Assembly (NCBI GenBank): GCA_001661515.1
Contig: LUVW01000012.1
Location: forward strand, 186,001 to 250,000
Direction: 5' to 3'
Length of the DNA stretch: 64,000 nucleotides
DNA from: Capniomyces stellatus
Lineage: Eukaryota > Kickxellomycota > Harpellomycetes > Harpellales > Legeriomycetaceae
Shown here in pieces: positions 1-12,598 of this stretch (positions are counted from its first letter, which is position 1; each line of letters opens with the position of its first letter). The notes below the pieces were generated by a model, which saw nothing but the letters and a program-made list of their open reading frames with translations, searched no databases and was not told the DNA's origin. Made by a program: the position numbers and the translations under genes.

Positions 1-3000
1 TGAGACTGGTACAGACTTCTCCTCAAGCCAACAGAACGTAGCTTGGAGAAGTAGGTGTCAAACCCGTGCTTGAGGTACGGGGTGAGGGGTCGAACAAGCC
101 AATCGTCAGGCAGCATGTCAACCACGGCCAAAAAGTCAAACGCGTGGTTGTACCTTGTCAGTAGGCTAGACACGAGTTTGTATGAAAGCTCTTGGTCGTC
201 TATTTTGGAGTACAAACGAAGCAGGTTGTTTGCAGCCGCAGAAACGCTGCCCACTGCATGGTGCTTGGCGATTGGCACTGTAACATGGCAGCTGTCTAGC
301 ACAGGAAGTGTGTTGGTAGAAGCAGTACCTGGGACTGAGGTAGCAACAGAATCGGTGAGCGAGGAGGTGCGGAGTTTGGGGTTTAGAAAGTCGGGGACGT
401 TGTGGTTTGAAATTCTTTTTAATGAGTTTGGAGTGAGCTTGTATAAAGAAAGCGATGCGCTTGGAGTGAGAGCCAGGAGTTCAGCCTCGGAAAAGTCGGA
501 AAGCTTGTAGATGAGCGTGTGCAATGCCTGGTCGACTTGCCCGAGCCTAACAAGCAGGATGGCGTACTCAAGGCCCAGGTAGTCAGGGGCGTGCTGATTT
601 ATGGTTTGGATGACGGCCTCAATGTCAAAAACCTGCTCAGGGTCGGTGAGGTGGACAATAAGGCGGTTTCTCAGGTTCAAACTGGATCTGTAGTCAGCGC
701 TCATTGTGCTTTTCAAAACAGGATCGTAGTAGCAATTGTGCACAGCAGACTGTTTGTCCAAACTGTCCAACGCACCAGCACTGGAAGCAGACTCATAGTG
801 CTGGGAAACAGCGTGCAAGGAGCGAGCAACAAACACGCGGAAGGAGAGGCCGAGGTCGGAGTTTTGTCTTATCCGAAACGCCCTATTCAGCTCAGACCGG
901 CGGGATTCGGACCTGGATGTCTCGGAGTCAGACAAGAACCAGCGCTGGATATCACGCACGTAGATCTGGGCCAGCAGCGTCGTATATGTTGGCGACTTGG
1001 AGTGATGAACAGCTATCAGCCGCTCAATAAACTGACACAGCGACGAATCGTCCCCGCTCGCCTCAATTCGCCTCAGCAGTTTATCGGTGTTCAGTCCCGC
1101 AATTGTGCCGGGCGAAACAAGCTCAAACACCCTGATTGCCAATTTGGGGTCGGCGTCCAACAGACTGTAAAAGCAACGAACCATCAGCTGCTCGTCTCTG
1201 CAGCTCACCAAGTACTCCAAATACTCGTCCATTCCTTGAAATTCGGCGTCTTTGGTTTGCCCAATAAGTATGTTTTTCCAAATCTCCAACACCTGCTCAA
1301 CCAAATTGAACTCCTTGTACACCAAGCTTGCATGGTAGTTTCTGCCCCTCTTCGTCAAGTACTTTGTTACTGTCCCACAATCCACGCTGTTTTTCTCGCT
1401 GCTAATAAGCTTCTTGAATAGCCTGGCTTCGTTCTGGTCAGAGTAAAGCATCGCTAGCGAACTGTCAATCGTCGCAAGAATTCCTGGCAACGTAAACACT
1501 CGTCTACAATGCTTCAAGTACCGCATCAGAACATCAACCGAGTTTTGCAGCAATATTTCCTTCAACTCCTCCAACTGTGACTCGTCCTCTCCCTCCCCCG
1601 CAAAATTCTTTGCCCCGTTATTAACTATATTTACATTTTCATTCATTTAATTTCTTATTTATACTCTCATTCATTTAATCTCATATTTATACTCTCATAA
1701 ATTTCAATAGTCAACATCTCCCGACTAATCTTACTTATTTTGTTAATGTCTCCTAACTGCTCCACCAACTTGCGTATACTTGGATGTATACCTATATTTT
1801 CTAAAGGCTCCATAATATCCCCTAATTCATCCTTAAACGGTGCATATATATGTAAAAGCCCTCGTGGGTCAAGTTGTCCTAGTTTAAAGTTGGCCAGCGC
1901 ATCATCAAACAACATTTTTTCCAAATAAAGTAGCCCAGCGTATTGATAAAAGTATTGCACCTCCCAAGTCTACCAAAATTAAAATAACGATTAAAATTAA
2001 ATTTAAATTTAAATAACAATAGCAATACTTTATATTTGAAATTGTTTTGGTTTATATTTGTTCATTACTAGCAAGCAAAGCGGTTTAATTGATCAAAATT
2101 CAATACATAACGACGCGTTTAATATAATAAGGCTTACTATTCTCGAATTTAACAGCCCTGATTCAGACTCCAACTCAAATTCAACGATATTAATCGCCTC
2201 TTCAACTCGCTTTTGTTCCAGCAGCCTGCATACTTCAACAAATTTAGGTGGCCTTATCATAACATCAACCGAGTCGTTGTATAGTACCACCAGATGCGCC
2301 AAGAACTTGCTACTAAGGTGTGAGTTTATTTTGCTTCGCCGATCTGATTTATTCATAATAATATCACTTGATATTCCTTTATCATGTCCATCCTTATCAG
2401 GCGTTAAAAATTGTGTCTCTGCATTTCCAATCTCGGCTTTAATTGATGAAACCCAAGCCAACTTGCGCGGCTTTAGGCCTGCGTCCAAATGAATTGTTTG
2501 TTCAAGAGTCCCATCAAACATCAAAGTGTTGTGGATTTCTAGCCGGCCGTTTGAAAATAACCCCACCAAGTGAGGCTCCTCGTATACTATTGATTTTGGG
2601 TTCTCTGAGAACTGCATAGTCGCCCTCTGTGCTTCTCCCAATGGCGATACAACAACCCCCAAACATGATTCCTCCTGCAACGACAATGTGATAAACAAAA
2701 ACTCATCTCTCCCCACCACCTCCACTTTTGGCCTTGGCGGTCTCATAATCTTTCCTGTCTGTTCATCCTTATACACCTCGGGAATTGGAAATATCTCCAG
2801 TTCTTTTCCATTCCTCTCCAGTTCCAGGATTCTATACCCCTTTATGTCCGCCATACATGCAAATCGACCGCTATGACATAGCGTGACTGCCCCATACTCG
2901 AGTGGGATTTCCTATTTTACATACATCTTGAAAGTTAAGCAAATTCTCCATCCCTCATTTTCCCCTCTACTCTTCCTCACCCCTACTCATTCAAATAATA

Positions 3001-4713
3001 ACCAACATGTATACTCTAAAACTACAACAGCTGCAACTATATCTTTACAACCAACCAATGAACCTCCAGCTATAACCTTGATTCTTGGTTATTATGGTGT
3101 TAAATATTTTATTTTTTTTGTATCAGTTTATGTTTACCTTTTCCTTAACAATTCCTTCTTTAATTCGAAACACTTGCAGAACCTTTCTTTTCGCTACACA
3201 TATTGTCAGCCCCTTCCCCACCTCTTTCTTCTTTGTGAACTTGTGCATCTGGTCTGTCGAAAAACAACTCACTCCTTTAATCGTATACGAGTCATTTCCG
3301 CGCAGCCGAGTCATGTCGTTTAAATCATACCATACCAGTGTAGAATCTAAACCACAAATTCATTTACAAAACTTTATTAGTATCCCCACATTACATAATA
3401 CCACACCATACCAAATCATATCAAATCATACCAAATCATACCATATCATACCATATCATATCACTTAGCATTGCTAAACTCTTACCTATCAAACATGCCA
3501 GCTTTCTATACTCTACAAAAACCTCAAGCTGCTCCACTTTCTTTTTTCCAAACCCTAAATTCACTCGATGTGTTTGCTCCCATCTTACCGGCCCCTCCAT
3601 TCCATACTGCACCTCTGAAACCAAATACTTGAATATCTGCCCATCATTTGTCCCAATATACACACTCTGTTCATCACAATCAAAACTCTCGATTCGTGCA
3701 TACTCTGTCGAACCTGCCCGACTGTTCCGCCTTTCCCTGTTCTCCCCACTTTCCACTTTTATCCTTGCCACTTTGTCTTGCATCATTACTTTGTCCCCAA
3801 TTTCTTCTATTTTCTTCATAATCTTCTTTGTCTCATTCTCTTTTGAACTTACAATAGATCCTCTGCTACCTTCGTCTACATCCTTATTAATAACACCAGG
3901 TTCTGCTTTGCTTCCAATACCTCCCAATTCTATCCCTTCCTCTTCATTTACTTGTTGCTCTTTTGTATCGCCCATTTCATCTTTCGCCATTTCCCCTTTG
4001 GGCATTGAAACACCTGTCTCACCAGCATCTCCACTATCTTTCTCTGCACCATCCATTTCCAGCCCCTCTTTGGCCTTCTTTTCCTCATCACCGCCTACTT
4101 TTTTCGTTTCGCTATTCGTACTCCCATCATTCACCTTAGCTCCTTCCTCACTACTTAATTCAGCATCCCCTTTGCTGCTGACTCCTAACTTCGCTTTAAC
4201 TTTTTCTTCTTGGATACCCTCCTCTTTATCTTTTGCTTTTTGTGTTGCTTCCTCCTCTTTTACGCCTCCCTCCTCAATTAAAATATTCTCTCGACCAGCG
4301 CTTTTGTCCTTTTTACCGCCGCTTGCTTCCTCATTTTCTTCATTCTTGGTTTCCTCCCTCCTCCTCCCATTATCCCCCTCCCTTAATTTAACTTTCGATT
4401 CCCTTATATTCTCTGCTTTGACCGTTCCTTCTGCACTTACTTCCAGGTCTTTTGAAACCCCTTTTGTTTCACTACTGTTCGAGACACCCTCCTTTCCATC
4501 CTCAGTTTTGCCATTATTGCTAATTATCTCTTTGCTTTGAACCTTCTCGATTCCCTGTTCCTCTTTTGCCACACTTGAAGATTCCGAGGTCTTGTAATGA
4601 TTTAATGCATCTGGAACCGATTCCCCAACCAGCTTTATGTTGCTAAACAAAGCCTGCACAATATATATGTCCAGCTTTTTTTCTTCTGCTAAATTCACTT
4701 GAGCTTTAGACAT
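1..4713 (-). CDS. VPS3: Vps3/TGFBRAP1-like CORVET subunit (3' end off window)
   Basis: Five exons with matching phases: 4713-3486, 3346-3138, 2911-2138, 1969-1693 and 1624 to beyond the left edge. The protein is about 1370 residues to the edge and still open. The start is the ATG at 4713. It has an N-terminal CNH/beta-propeller ('ESFDCDEQSVYIGTNDG' near residue 340, then 'ISVKRR'-like strand 'ICVAKRKVLQVFRIKEG') followed by Vps39-type helical repeats ('LANFKLGQLDPRGLL', 'VVDMLPDDWLVRPLTPYLK'). This order matches TGFBRAP1/Vps3, which tethers early endosomes within the CORVET complex and binds Rab5-type GTPases. Vps39/Vam6 is the main alternative, but the C-terminal part fits TGFBRAP1 better. 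Residues of about 40-335 are a Lys/Glu-rich low-complexity insertion placed before the first propeller blade. A long plus-strand reading frame across that region is only its shadow. The terminal zinc-binding segment would lie outside the window. Confidence 0.88.
1640..1695. repeat. 28-bp direct repeat inside a VPS3 intron
   Basis: Two adjacent 28-bp copies, 1640-1667 and 1668-1695, differ at two positions. Together they make up most of the 68-bp intron 1625-1692 of VPS3. The duplication overlaps the donor site, so each copy carries a GTATAA-like donor. Confidence 0.8.
3405..3464. repeat. Imperfect ATCATACC repeat in VPS3 intron 1
   Basis: Roughly ten-base units built from 'atcatacc' with variants are tandemly arranged in the 139-bp intron 3347-3485. 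No coding potential is needed to explain it. It makes the short exon-1 extension on the minus strand spuriously open. Confidence 0.7.
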
Positions 4714-5671
4714 TTCATTCTATTTTTACCAAGCGAGTAAGACTCAAAAAAAAAAACTACTGCTATTTACTTGTTCGCTGCTGTACTCGGCAACTTTTTA
4801 TTTCCTAAACTGCAAAGATGAGTAAAAGTTCAACAGAGATGAATAAGTTTGAAGTCTAAAATTAACAATACAATCATACACCGTTTTCAGAATTATAAAC
4901 CCAATTCGCCCAATTTAGCTAAATTGCCTCTAGATGAATCTTAAAATTGACTGCTTGTTTGTTTTTTAATTATTGAAACTGTCTTTTTATTTTTGTTTAA
5001 ATAATTTTCGAGCTTCCGAATTTCCCTCATTCATTCTTCTTTTCCTTTCCAGAATCCACTTTTAAATATTATCCACCACTGGTGCACAGGTAATAATCCC
5101 TGAATGTTTTGAACGTCAATATACGGGATAGCCTTGGGCTTGAGTTGGGACCTGACAAAAAAAACTCAAAGAATTGAACCGAAATTACTTGCAACTCAAA
5201 TACAATATTGCCTAGTTTTTTTTAAAGTTTTTTTTTGACACAGGACCAAGCCAAGCTTTTTTTTCATGCTTGTTGCAAGTATCAAGACATATACTAAGGC
5301 GTGGCATTTGTCTGTGATTAATTTTAAGCTTGACATTTATCAATTATACTGAACCTCAGAATACTAAATGGGTAGATTAATTGTGATACCGATTTTACTA
5401 TGATTAACTGGCGTTTACTCGCACTAGCGTATAGCAAAAAACCAACCAGAAACTTAACATGCAAATGTATGGAAATAGAAAGGAAAAATAGTACTAATAC
5501 TGAAAGAAAGCTCCACAAGGGCCAATTCCGCTTAAAAGGGAGGGAACCTAAATTGGTAGTACACTTCTCATCAACGAAAACCCTGACGATGCGTTCTGCA
5601 AGCCGGACGCTCCAGACGGTAAATATGTAGCAACATATCTAACATTAAGTACATTGGTATTTTCATTTTGT
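4714..5671. other. Intergenic, VPS3 5' flank to SFT2 3' end
   Basis: AT-rich sequence with poly-A and poly-T runs. It holds the presumed VPS3 promoter and SFT2 3' flank. A 76-codon plus-strand frame at 5400-5630 shows no family resemblance. No RNA gene was recognised. Confidence 0.5.
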
Positions 5672-6824
5672 TTAGTTCTGTTTAATCGGCAATGTTGGAC
5701 CTTTCAACCTTTTCAAATCGAGCATCAAGTGCGTGCTAAAAACAAACATGACAAACGTGTGCTTACCTAATTAGCGCGACAACTTGGACTACTGACATCA
5801 GTATTGTCAAGATGTACGACTTTGACTATTTGATTCAAAAAGCTGGTTACTAATACTGAAAATCATTTGAAAGACTACAAGAATATGACTGGCACAAAGT
5901 AGAAAAGTAAACTATTAGCATACGTAACGATACTTACTACAACCGACACCCATATTGTTAGCAGGATTGATCCTACGTACAACGATGTCGAGACAATTCT
6001 ATCCTTTGAAATCATATGATGGAAGTGCGCTCGAGGCCCATTCAATAGTCCCAACCTACAAAAATAACCACCAAACATCAATCAATAACGAAACGTTGGT
6101 AAAAACATGGGTATTAAACGGGGTATGATGTTTTGGATCCAATGCTGGACGGTTCAACCTCCAAATAAAAAGTACACAAAAAGTTGCTACTTACGCCAAA
6201 ATTGTCATGATGCTTCCTAGAGAAAAGCTGGTCGCAAATTTTGAAGGATTTAAAATCATAAAGGGCAATGCCATGACAGCCTATTTAGCAACAAAGTAAG
6301 AGTAAACGCTATTGTTTTAAACAGCCCTTGTACCCAGAATACCAGTCTATAACAATACAACTTATTAGTTTAGTTACCATAAAAAAGCAGAAGAAAGCGG
6401 TAAGTAAAAACCCAACAGCTCCTATCCATCTCTACGCAGCAAAAGTTACATAATATACACAAAGTCTTTTTTTAAAAAAAAGGAGCAGAATAAATCCAGT
6501 CAATTAGGTTTTTATTGCAAGTATTTTTTTGTTTATATTTCGGATTTCTACTGAATGCTTTTGTATTTTATGCTTTAAATTTACTTGGAACAATGTAAGC
6601 CCAAACCATTCAGGCTGATTCTCAATACCAAGGGAATCTGAGCCAGAAAACAGTGATATTCCTCCTATCCTGTCTCTTGTGTTTGAGGCAAAGCTGGTTG
6701 CGCTATCGGCTATTCCCGAAAAGAACCCGTTCGAATTGTTGTTGCCTAATCCATCGCTTCCGACATTAGAGTACGAACCAGATGATGTTTTTAATGAGCC
6801 TAAACCCTCTCTTAATGAAGACAT
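5672..6824 (-). CDS. SFT2: SFT2-family Golgi membrane protein
   Basis: Six short exons join in phase: 6824-6585, 6431-6378, 6280-6195, 6055-5938, 5825-5767 and 5735-5672, giving 206 residues. This is close to the usual size of yeast Sft2 (about 215). The N-terminal 65 residues are polar and Ser/Gly/Asn-rich. The SFT2 core follows: 'EWFGLTLFQ' then a hydrophobic helix, 'ALPFMILNPSKFATSFSLGS', 'LGLLNGPRAHFHHMISKDR' and two further hydrophobic helices, matching the four-helix topology. In yeast Sft2 acts with Sed5 in retrograde fusion at the Golgi. Exons 1-5 are well supported by alignment. The last 21 codons align poorly with the usual C-terminus, so the final exon is the weakest part. Confidence 0.85.
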
Positions 6825-7767
6825 TCCGAACTTTTGATTTTTAAATTAAAAAAGGAGCAAAGTAAATAAGCGGTGTTGAGGAGTTTGGGGAATCGAGCAG
6901 TATTTCTATTTATTTGACAAACTTGAATAAAAAGTATAAAAAAATAGTGCTTGGATTGAAGAAATTGTTACAGCTTTTAAATTGGCGTTGGTAGGTTGGC
7001 GGCTTTAAAATATCAATACGAAACTTGGCGTTTAGTTGGCCAATTCTTTTTTTAGCCAATTACAATCTGGCATGAAGAGTCAAAAGCAAAAAAAAAAAAG
7101 AGACTGCGTATTATGAAATCCAACCCATGAAATAACTAATGGAATAAACCTTCTGACTTTCCAAGTTGTCTGAATTGGTGTTATACCTGGACCGCTCCCC
7201 GGCTCTTTGTATTGCCAAGTAACCAAATGAACCAAATATTGGCATTAGTTGTAAATAACCCAAAACTGTATTTCGGCGCAAGTACGGCACAATTACAGTA
7301 TACGTACGGTGATTTTTTCTTCTGAAACCCTGCCTCAATCTTCAATAATGCTCGCCACCAACCCACTTTTCAAAAATTGGTAATAAAATTTCTAATATCG
7401 ATTTTTTCTTTTCTTTTCAGTTACTATATTAAAACTTTAAAAAAAAATCGCATCAATCTAAAGAGAAAAAAACCACAGTTTAATGAGTAAAAAAAACAAC
7501 AATCTAAATAAATAAGTAAATTTCAATAAGTAAAAATTAAATAAATCAATAAAAACAATGGTTTAAATAAAATTACGCCAGCTACCGCTTTAAAGAAATT
7601 AATTGAAATTATTTTGGAATATTTTTGCTCTTGTTTTTATTTTTTTTGCTTCAAAAATCCAATTAGTTGAATCGAAACAGGGTAGAGCTGTGGTATTGAA
7701 TGGGTTTTAAGATACTTGAGGCGTTTAGAGAATATAGAATTAGTACAAATCATTAATTTAATCGATA
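6825..7767. other. Intergenic between divergent SFT2 and SNU23
   Basis: AT-rich upstream region shared by two divergent genes. Minus-strand frames at 7111-7366 contain one hydrophobic stretch but have no clear start or splice structure, so I do not call a gene. Long A/T homopolymers occur at 7438-7450 and 7620-7650. Confidence 0.45.
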
Positions 7768-8382
7768 ATGTCGAATAAGGAGGGTGTGTATGGAAAAACT
7801 GATTCCAACTCAAATTTCAGAAAGGTTTGGGACAAGGAGGAGTATGAAAAGAAGGCGCGGGAAAGGGCACAGAAATTAAAAGAGACGGGTGAAGATGGGA
7901 AACCCAAGCCTCAAAAATCAAAGCAAGAGAGAAGCACAGTACAGCGCGAATTGCTAAAATCTCGAGATGAAAAAGTAAATTTAACTGCGATGCTGGGGAA
8001 AACCCAAGTAGTCCAAATGTCGAGTGTTGCAGCTAAGCAGCCAGGATATTACTGCAAAGTATGTGATTGCACGATTAAAGACAGTATAAGCTATCTGGAC
8101 CACATAAACGGCAAAAAACATCATCAGAATTTAAATACATCAATGAAAACTAAAAGAGATACATTGGACGATGTTAAATCCAAATTGGCTAAACTAAAAA
8201 ACAAAATTGAAAAGAGTACCGGTAAGGATTACGACTTTGAGGAGAACGTGCAAGAGCTAAAACGGAAAAGAGAGGAAGATGATATTAGGAAAAAGGAAAA
8301 AAAAAAAGAAAAAAAAAAGCGAGAGGTAGAGGCTGCTGAGGATGATATAGCTGATCCGGGGTTCGAGAGCATGATGGGGTAA
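7768..8382 (+). CDS. SNU23: Snu23/ZMAT2 spliceosomal zinc-finger protein
   Basis: A single uninterrupted exon encodes 204 residues, very near the size of human ZMAT2 (about 199). The C2H2-type finger uses Cys96, Cys99, His112 and His118 in the U1-C/matrin spacing C-x2-C-x12-H-x5-H, inside 'GYYCKVCDC' and 'DHINGKKHHQNL'. The conserved segments after it ('KRDTLDDVKSKLAKLKNKIE', 'DYDFEENVQELK') and a Lys-rich tail also match the family. Snu23 belongs to the U4/U6.U5 tri-snRNP and the pre-catalytic (B) spliceosome, near the 5' splice site. It lies divergent from SFT2 and is intronless in an otherwise intron-rich window. Confidence 0.93.
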   Translation: MSNKEGVYGKTDSNSNFRKVWDKEEYEKKARERAQKLKETGEDGKPKPQKSKQERSTVQRELLKSRDEKVNLTAMLGKTQVVQMSSVAAKQPGYYCKVCDCTIKDSISYLDHINGKKHHQNLNTSMKTKRDTLDDVKSKLAKLKNKIEKSTGKDYDFEENVQELKRKREEDDIRKKEKKKEKKKREVEAAEDDIADPGFESMMG

Positions 8383-11300
8383 GGATTGGTTGCGTGAATA
8401 TTGTGATACTGCTCTTTAATTGGCATTGATTTGGTAAATATTTAATGCAAGTTTGTTTGTGCAACTTGGTTTATATTAGTTTCAAAGGATTTGGGTCGAC
8501 AAAGAAATAGTCTGCTGGGTATTCTTAGATCAGTGCTTATCAGGCCCTTTACACTCTGCTGTCTTTGTTCTATTCTAGGATATATACACTTGTAAATAAT
8601 ATTTAACACACTTGTTTTTTTAAGACTAAACAAAAGAAAAACAACAAACCGATTAAATATTGGTTACGAGAGTCAAGGAGTTAAAATGCTATTTACTGTT
8701 AAGCAACCACTATGTAACAGCCGGTTTTACCCGTAGCAATGGCTTGCATAATCTACGAGTATAATTATGTCTATAATACCTCCTAAAGTGCTGATCCCGG
8801 TGCCTTGCTGCTCAATAGCTTTTTGGCGAAGCGGTCTGTCTAACATCTAAAAAGGGGTTTGAACAATTTCAATAAAAAAAAGGGGGGTTTGAGCAGAACA
8901 TAACTTGGTTAAGCTTGGTGTGAGTTGATAGGCCGAGTATATTTGATTAGGGATTTTATAGCGACTATCCATGTGTTTAAAATATCAACGCACTTACTTG
9001 CCTGCTAGTATGTGGCTTACTTGATCTATACCTTGTTTTTATTTCTCAGTTAAGGGGCTAGTTTAAAAATCTTGGACTTTTCGCGATTCCAGATTCTGTC
9101 AATGTGTGTTTGGCACTTTGCGTTTATGAACATTATCCTAATATAATCATTTCAAGTTGGTGCAATCTTCAAACGCCAGACCTTGTGAATAGACTTGACA
9201 TCCTTTTGGTTTCTCTTTGTTGAAATAGGATATAGATTTGTGTTTTTACAGAAATCCCGGTTAATTCTTTGTTGTTATCAACAATAATAAGTACCAAATT
9301 GGTAAACCAAGATATTAAGCCAACACAAAAACCAAGTACAGATGGGGAAATATCACTAGCCAGGTCAGTCGGTTATAGTCGGATTAACTTAGACTTAAGG
9401 TTTTATCGTTGGGCTAAACATTTTGAAGAAGAAGAAAAGTGAGAGCAATACATTAAAAGGGTGGCTTTTAAGAATTTCGGAATCTAGTTTGTGGTTTGGT
9501 TTCAAATGGATCGAATCGGTTATCTACGATTTTTGTCGATTGCTTTGTTATTGCGTTTTGGTAAAACCATCAGTATTACGAATTTGCTTTCCTCCACACA
9601 AAAATCTTGGTTGGATGGATTTTGCAATGATAAATCGCAATGTTTTAACACTTCCAAATTGGTATTGAGTAACGATCAAACAGTCTTATTTTGGATAAAT
9701 TAAATCAATTGGGCACAACATCTATTGAGCCAAATTGGCAGTTTTTTTTCAACAAAACTCCGTTTGTTTTTGTTTTTTTTTAGCGAAATAATTCATTTCG
9801 TTTTGTTTATTCAAAAATCCGTAGTATTTTCCAGATGAGTCAAGAGCTTTATATTGGAAGTTTGGCATTCGTCTTGGTAGCTGGAGCCACTTTCAATGAA
9901 ACTAGAGTCAGAAAAACGGATTCAAATGTTCTAAAGTTGAGCCAATAGCTTGATAAACACTACACCAAGCCGCTTAACGATCTACCAAGGAAACGATTCC
10001 AGAAAATATTATGCTTTCTTTTGGACTTTCTTTGGTGCAGTTGGCACAGCTTCTTTGTGTTGTTTTTTTGTAAAACTAATCTACGCATTTTACAAATCTA
10101 GTAAATAAATGATAATTAATTATAAATAGTATTCAGTACTGCCATTGCTAAGCCATAGCTTTTGCTTTGATATTTGTAATTGCTTAAAAATCATGCATTA
10201 TTCATGTTTAAGTATTTAAGCCTTTTCTAAGAGTAGAATGTCAGACGCTTTTCGACAAGAATAACTCTAGTGGTGACTATGATGATAGTTAATCACAGTC
10301 TACTTGGACTCATTTAGTAGCTTAGTGTATGTGTATATGTATGAAGTGATGTAATGATGTAGTGAGGTAGTGAGGCAGAGTTATAATATGTTGATGGTAT
10401 ACGTTTTTCTCGAGCATTTTTATCTTAGCAGCAAGCAATGAATAATTTAGTTCAAGTTATGTCGTTGAGATTATTTGGTAATAGTAAAGATTAATCAACA
10501 AGCAAGTTGGCCTAGTGGGGTAAAAAAGAAATAGTACAGTTGGTACTGGTAATGTCTTTGAATAGTGAATTTGATGATAAAACCGACTTAAACAACACTG
10601 AATTGGATTTGGTTTGGTTTGGATTTTAACATTCAAACCATCTCTAAATTAGTGAAACTGCCTGGATTGTTCTTTGTGTTGTTATTGTTGTTGTTGAATC
10701 ATCTTTGAGTTTAAAATACCAGAGTAAATAAATGTGCCAGCTTTATAAATCCAAATGTTTTAGTTGACAAAAACATAAACCTAAATGTGGTGGTGTTTAT
10801 CTAACAAAATAATACAATTTGTCCGTAAATTCTTGAAAAAAAAGGGCAGTAAAATGAAGCAAGGAAAATAGTAGTAAAAAATTTGACAATTTCTAATAAA
10901 ACGGCAGATTTTATCACCTTTTTTGCCTTATTTACTATTTATTCGAGCAAAAAAATTGGCCAATCTTGAACCTCGAAAAAAAAGAAAAGTAGCCAAATTT
11001 ATAATTAAAAGCCTGGTTGAAAAAACTAGATTTGTTTACAGCATGGAATATTACTATTTCACACATTTTTAATATTAGTGGGACGAGGGGCGGGGAAGAG
11101 AAGGGAAAAGAGGGGGGGGGGGGGGGNNNNNNNNNNNNNNNNNNGGGGGGGGGGGGGGAGTCATTTTTTCTCTTCAAATCAGCCGTGTTGACTATAATGT
11201 GGAGTTAGAAAGTAGATTAAACCCTAAAAAAAAAGTATTAGGCAGAGACATGCTCGTGTAAAGCATCAGAGTCGATGAGATTATTGGGTGTTGTAAAAAA

Positions 11301-12598
11301 CAATTTTCATATGTGTGTATGCTCATCCCCGCGCTTCCCTCAATAACCAAATCTCAGCTTCAATCAATGATGGTCGATATAGTTAGTTGGGTCAGAATCG
11401 TTGATTAATGCTGAAATGGGTTGCAATGTATTGACGGGATTTAAAACACAAGCAATAAATTAATACACGATGAATAGTTAAGAGCATAAGGAAAATAAAA
11501 CATTAAAACAGGTTGATTTGAGTAAGGTTTTAAATCATAAGCATGGCTTGTTGGGTGAAATTTTGTAATTTAAAAAAAAAAAAATTAAAGATGGGCAAAA
11601 AGATGAAAGCAAAGCCAAGAGAGAAAAAGGGTATCTAATAACGAATAGCAAACGGTTTTACTAGCGAAACAAATAGAATGCTGAATTACAGGCTTGATGG
11701 TTTGAATTGTAATTACTACCAAGTTTGTTATGAAAATTTTTTTTTCTATGCGAGCCGAGTTGGCTATTAGCAACTATTGGTAAACACTCGATGACCAAGT
11801 CATTTTTTATTCGTATGAGGAGCAGAAAATTAATAACAGAAGCAAGCTGAAAGAAGCAAATAAGCAATAATGGTAAAATTCGAGTAAATGGTAAATCTAC
11901 TACCAGAGCATAATCAATTTGCAAGTGGATAACAATATAGACACAGAAATTAAATAAGCTAATAAATTGGTCTTGGTCAATTGCTTGGCTCATTAAATAT
12001 TCGACATTTAGCTTTATAAAAATAGTTTAATTTTAAGCAGGAAATAGTAATAAACGGTAATTCATAGCAAACATCATTTTAAGAGTTTGGGAAAGTAAAA
12101 TAAAACTTGAAAGTTTTACAGCTATGTTGCTTTATTTCAGCTAAAACTTGTTTTTTTATACCTTAATAATAGTAGTGGAACAATAAAAGAATCCCACAAG
12201 ACACTTTTAGAATTGTGTTTATTTCTTTATTTACAAACATCCTCACAACTATATTCGTACCAAGATACCTTTTCAAAGTGATTGTAAACGTGGCATCAGT
12301 GTAAATAAAACACATTTATTTCAAAACAGTTGCTATTTTAACATCAGTGTGGTACAAGGAAGAAGAAAAAGAAAAACGTAAATTAAACCATCAAGTTCAG
12401 GTAGCAGCGGTGGGATCAATATCAGTGATAGTGATAGTGGCAGTGATAGATATATTATAAAAAAGGCTTTTGGTAAGAAATAGGAGAGAAAAGAAAAGAA
12501 AACAGTGAGTATAGCTGAACAGGCGCAGTTATAGATTGGGTGCGGAAAAAAAAAGATCAACAGCTCAAATAATATAAAGCTAGAGAAAAGCCAAAGAC
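8383..12598. other. Gene-poor 4.2-kb intergenic region
   Basis: I found no gene I can support. Short frames exist, for example a 66-codon plus-strand frame from the ATG at 9506 with a hydrophobic start and two cysteines, but nothing links it to a family. The region is AT-rich with many A/T runs and contains the poly-G assembly gap at 11.1 kb. The last 300 bp probably hold the promoter and leader of the gene starting at 12599. Confidence 0.5.
11112..11158. other. Assembly gap (18 N) within a poly-G tract
   Basis: Fifteen G residues (11112-11126) precede 18 N (11127-11144) and fourteen G residues (11145-11158) follow. The gap is most simply a homopolymer that could not be read through. Its true length is unknown, and 'proteins' drawn across it (Pro- or Gly-rich) are artefacts. 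Confidence 0.98.

Noticed and set aside
519..1421. 300-codon plus-strand frame at the left edge
   Set aside because: It is antisense to the last VPS3 exon, whose minus-strand translation aligns with TGFBRAP1/Vps3.
3629..4540. 303-codon plus-strand frame, Ser/Leu/Pro-rich
   Set aside because: It is the complement of the Lys/Glu-rich insertion of VPS3. Its composition is what antisense of such codons gives, and no family features are present.
5400..5630. 76-codon plus-strand frame near SFT2
   Set aside because: No family resemblance, no conserved composition, and it lies in the SFT2 3' flank.
7111..7366. Small minus-strand frames with a hydrophobic stretch ('IFGSFGYLAI')
   Set aside because: I considered a small inner-membrane protein such as an ATP synthase subunit k type or complex I subunit. 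There is no ATG start, no convincing splice sites and only weak resemblance.
9423..9703. Two overlapping short plus-strand frames, one with a signal-like start
   Set aside because: No homology, no repeat and no promoter context. Frames of this size are expected by chance in AT-rich DNA.
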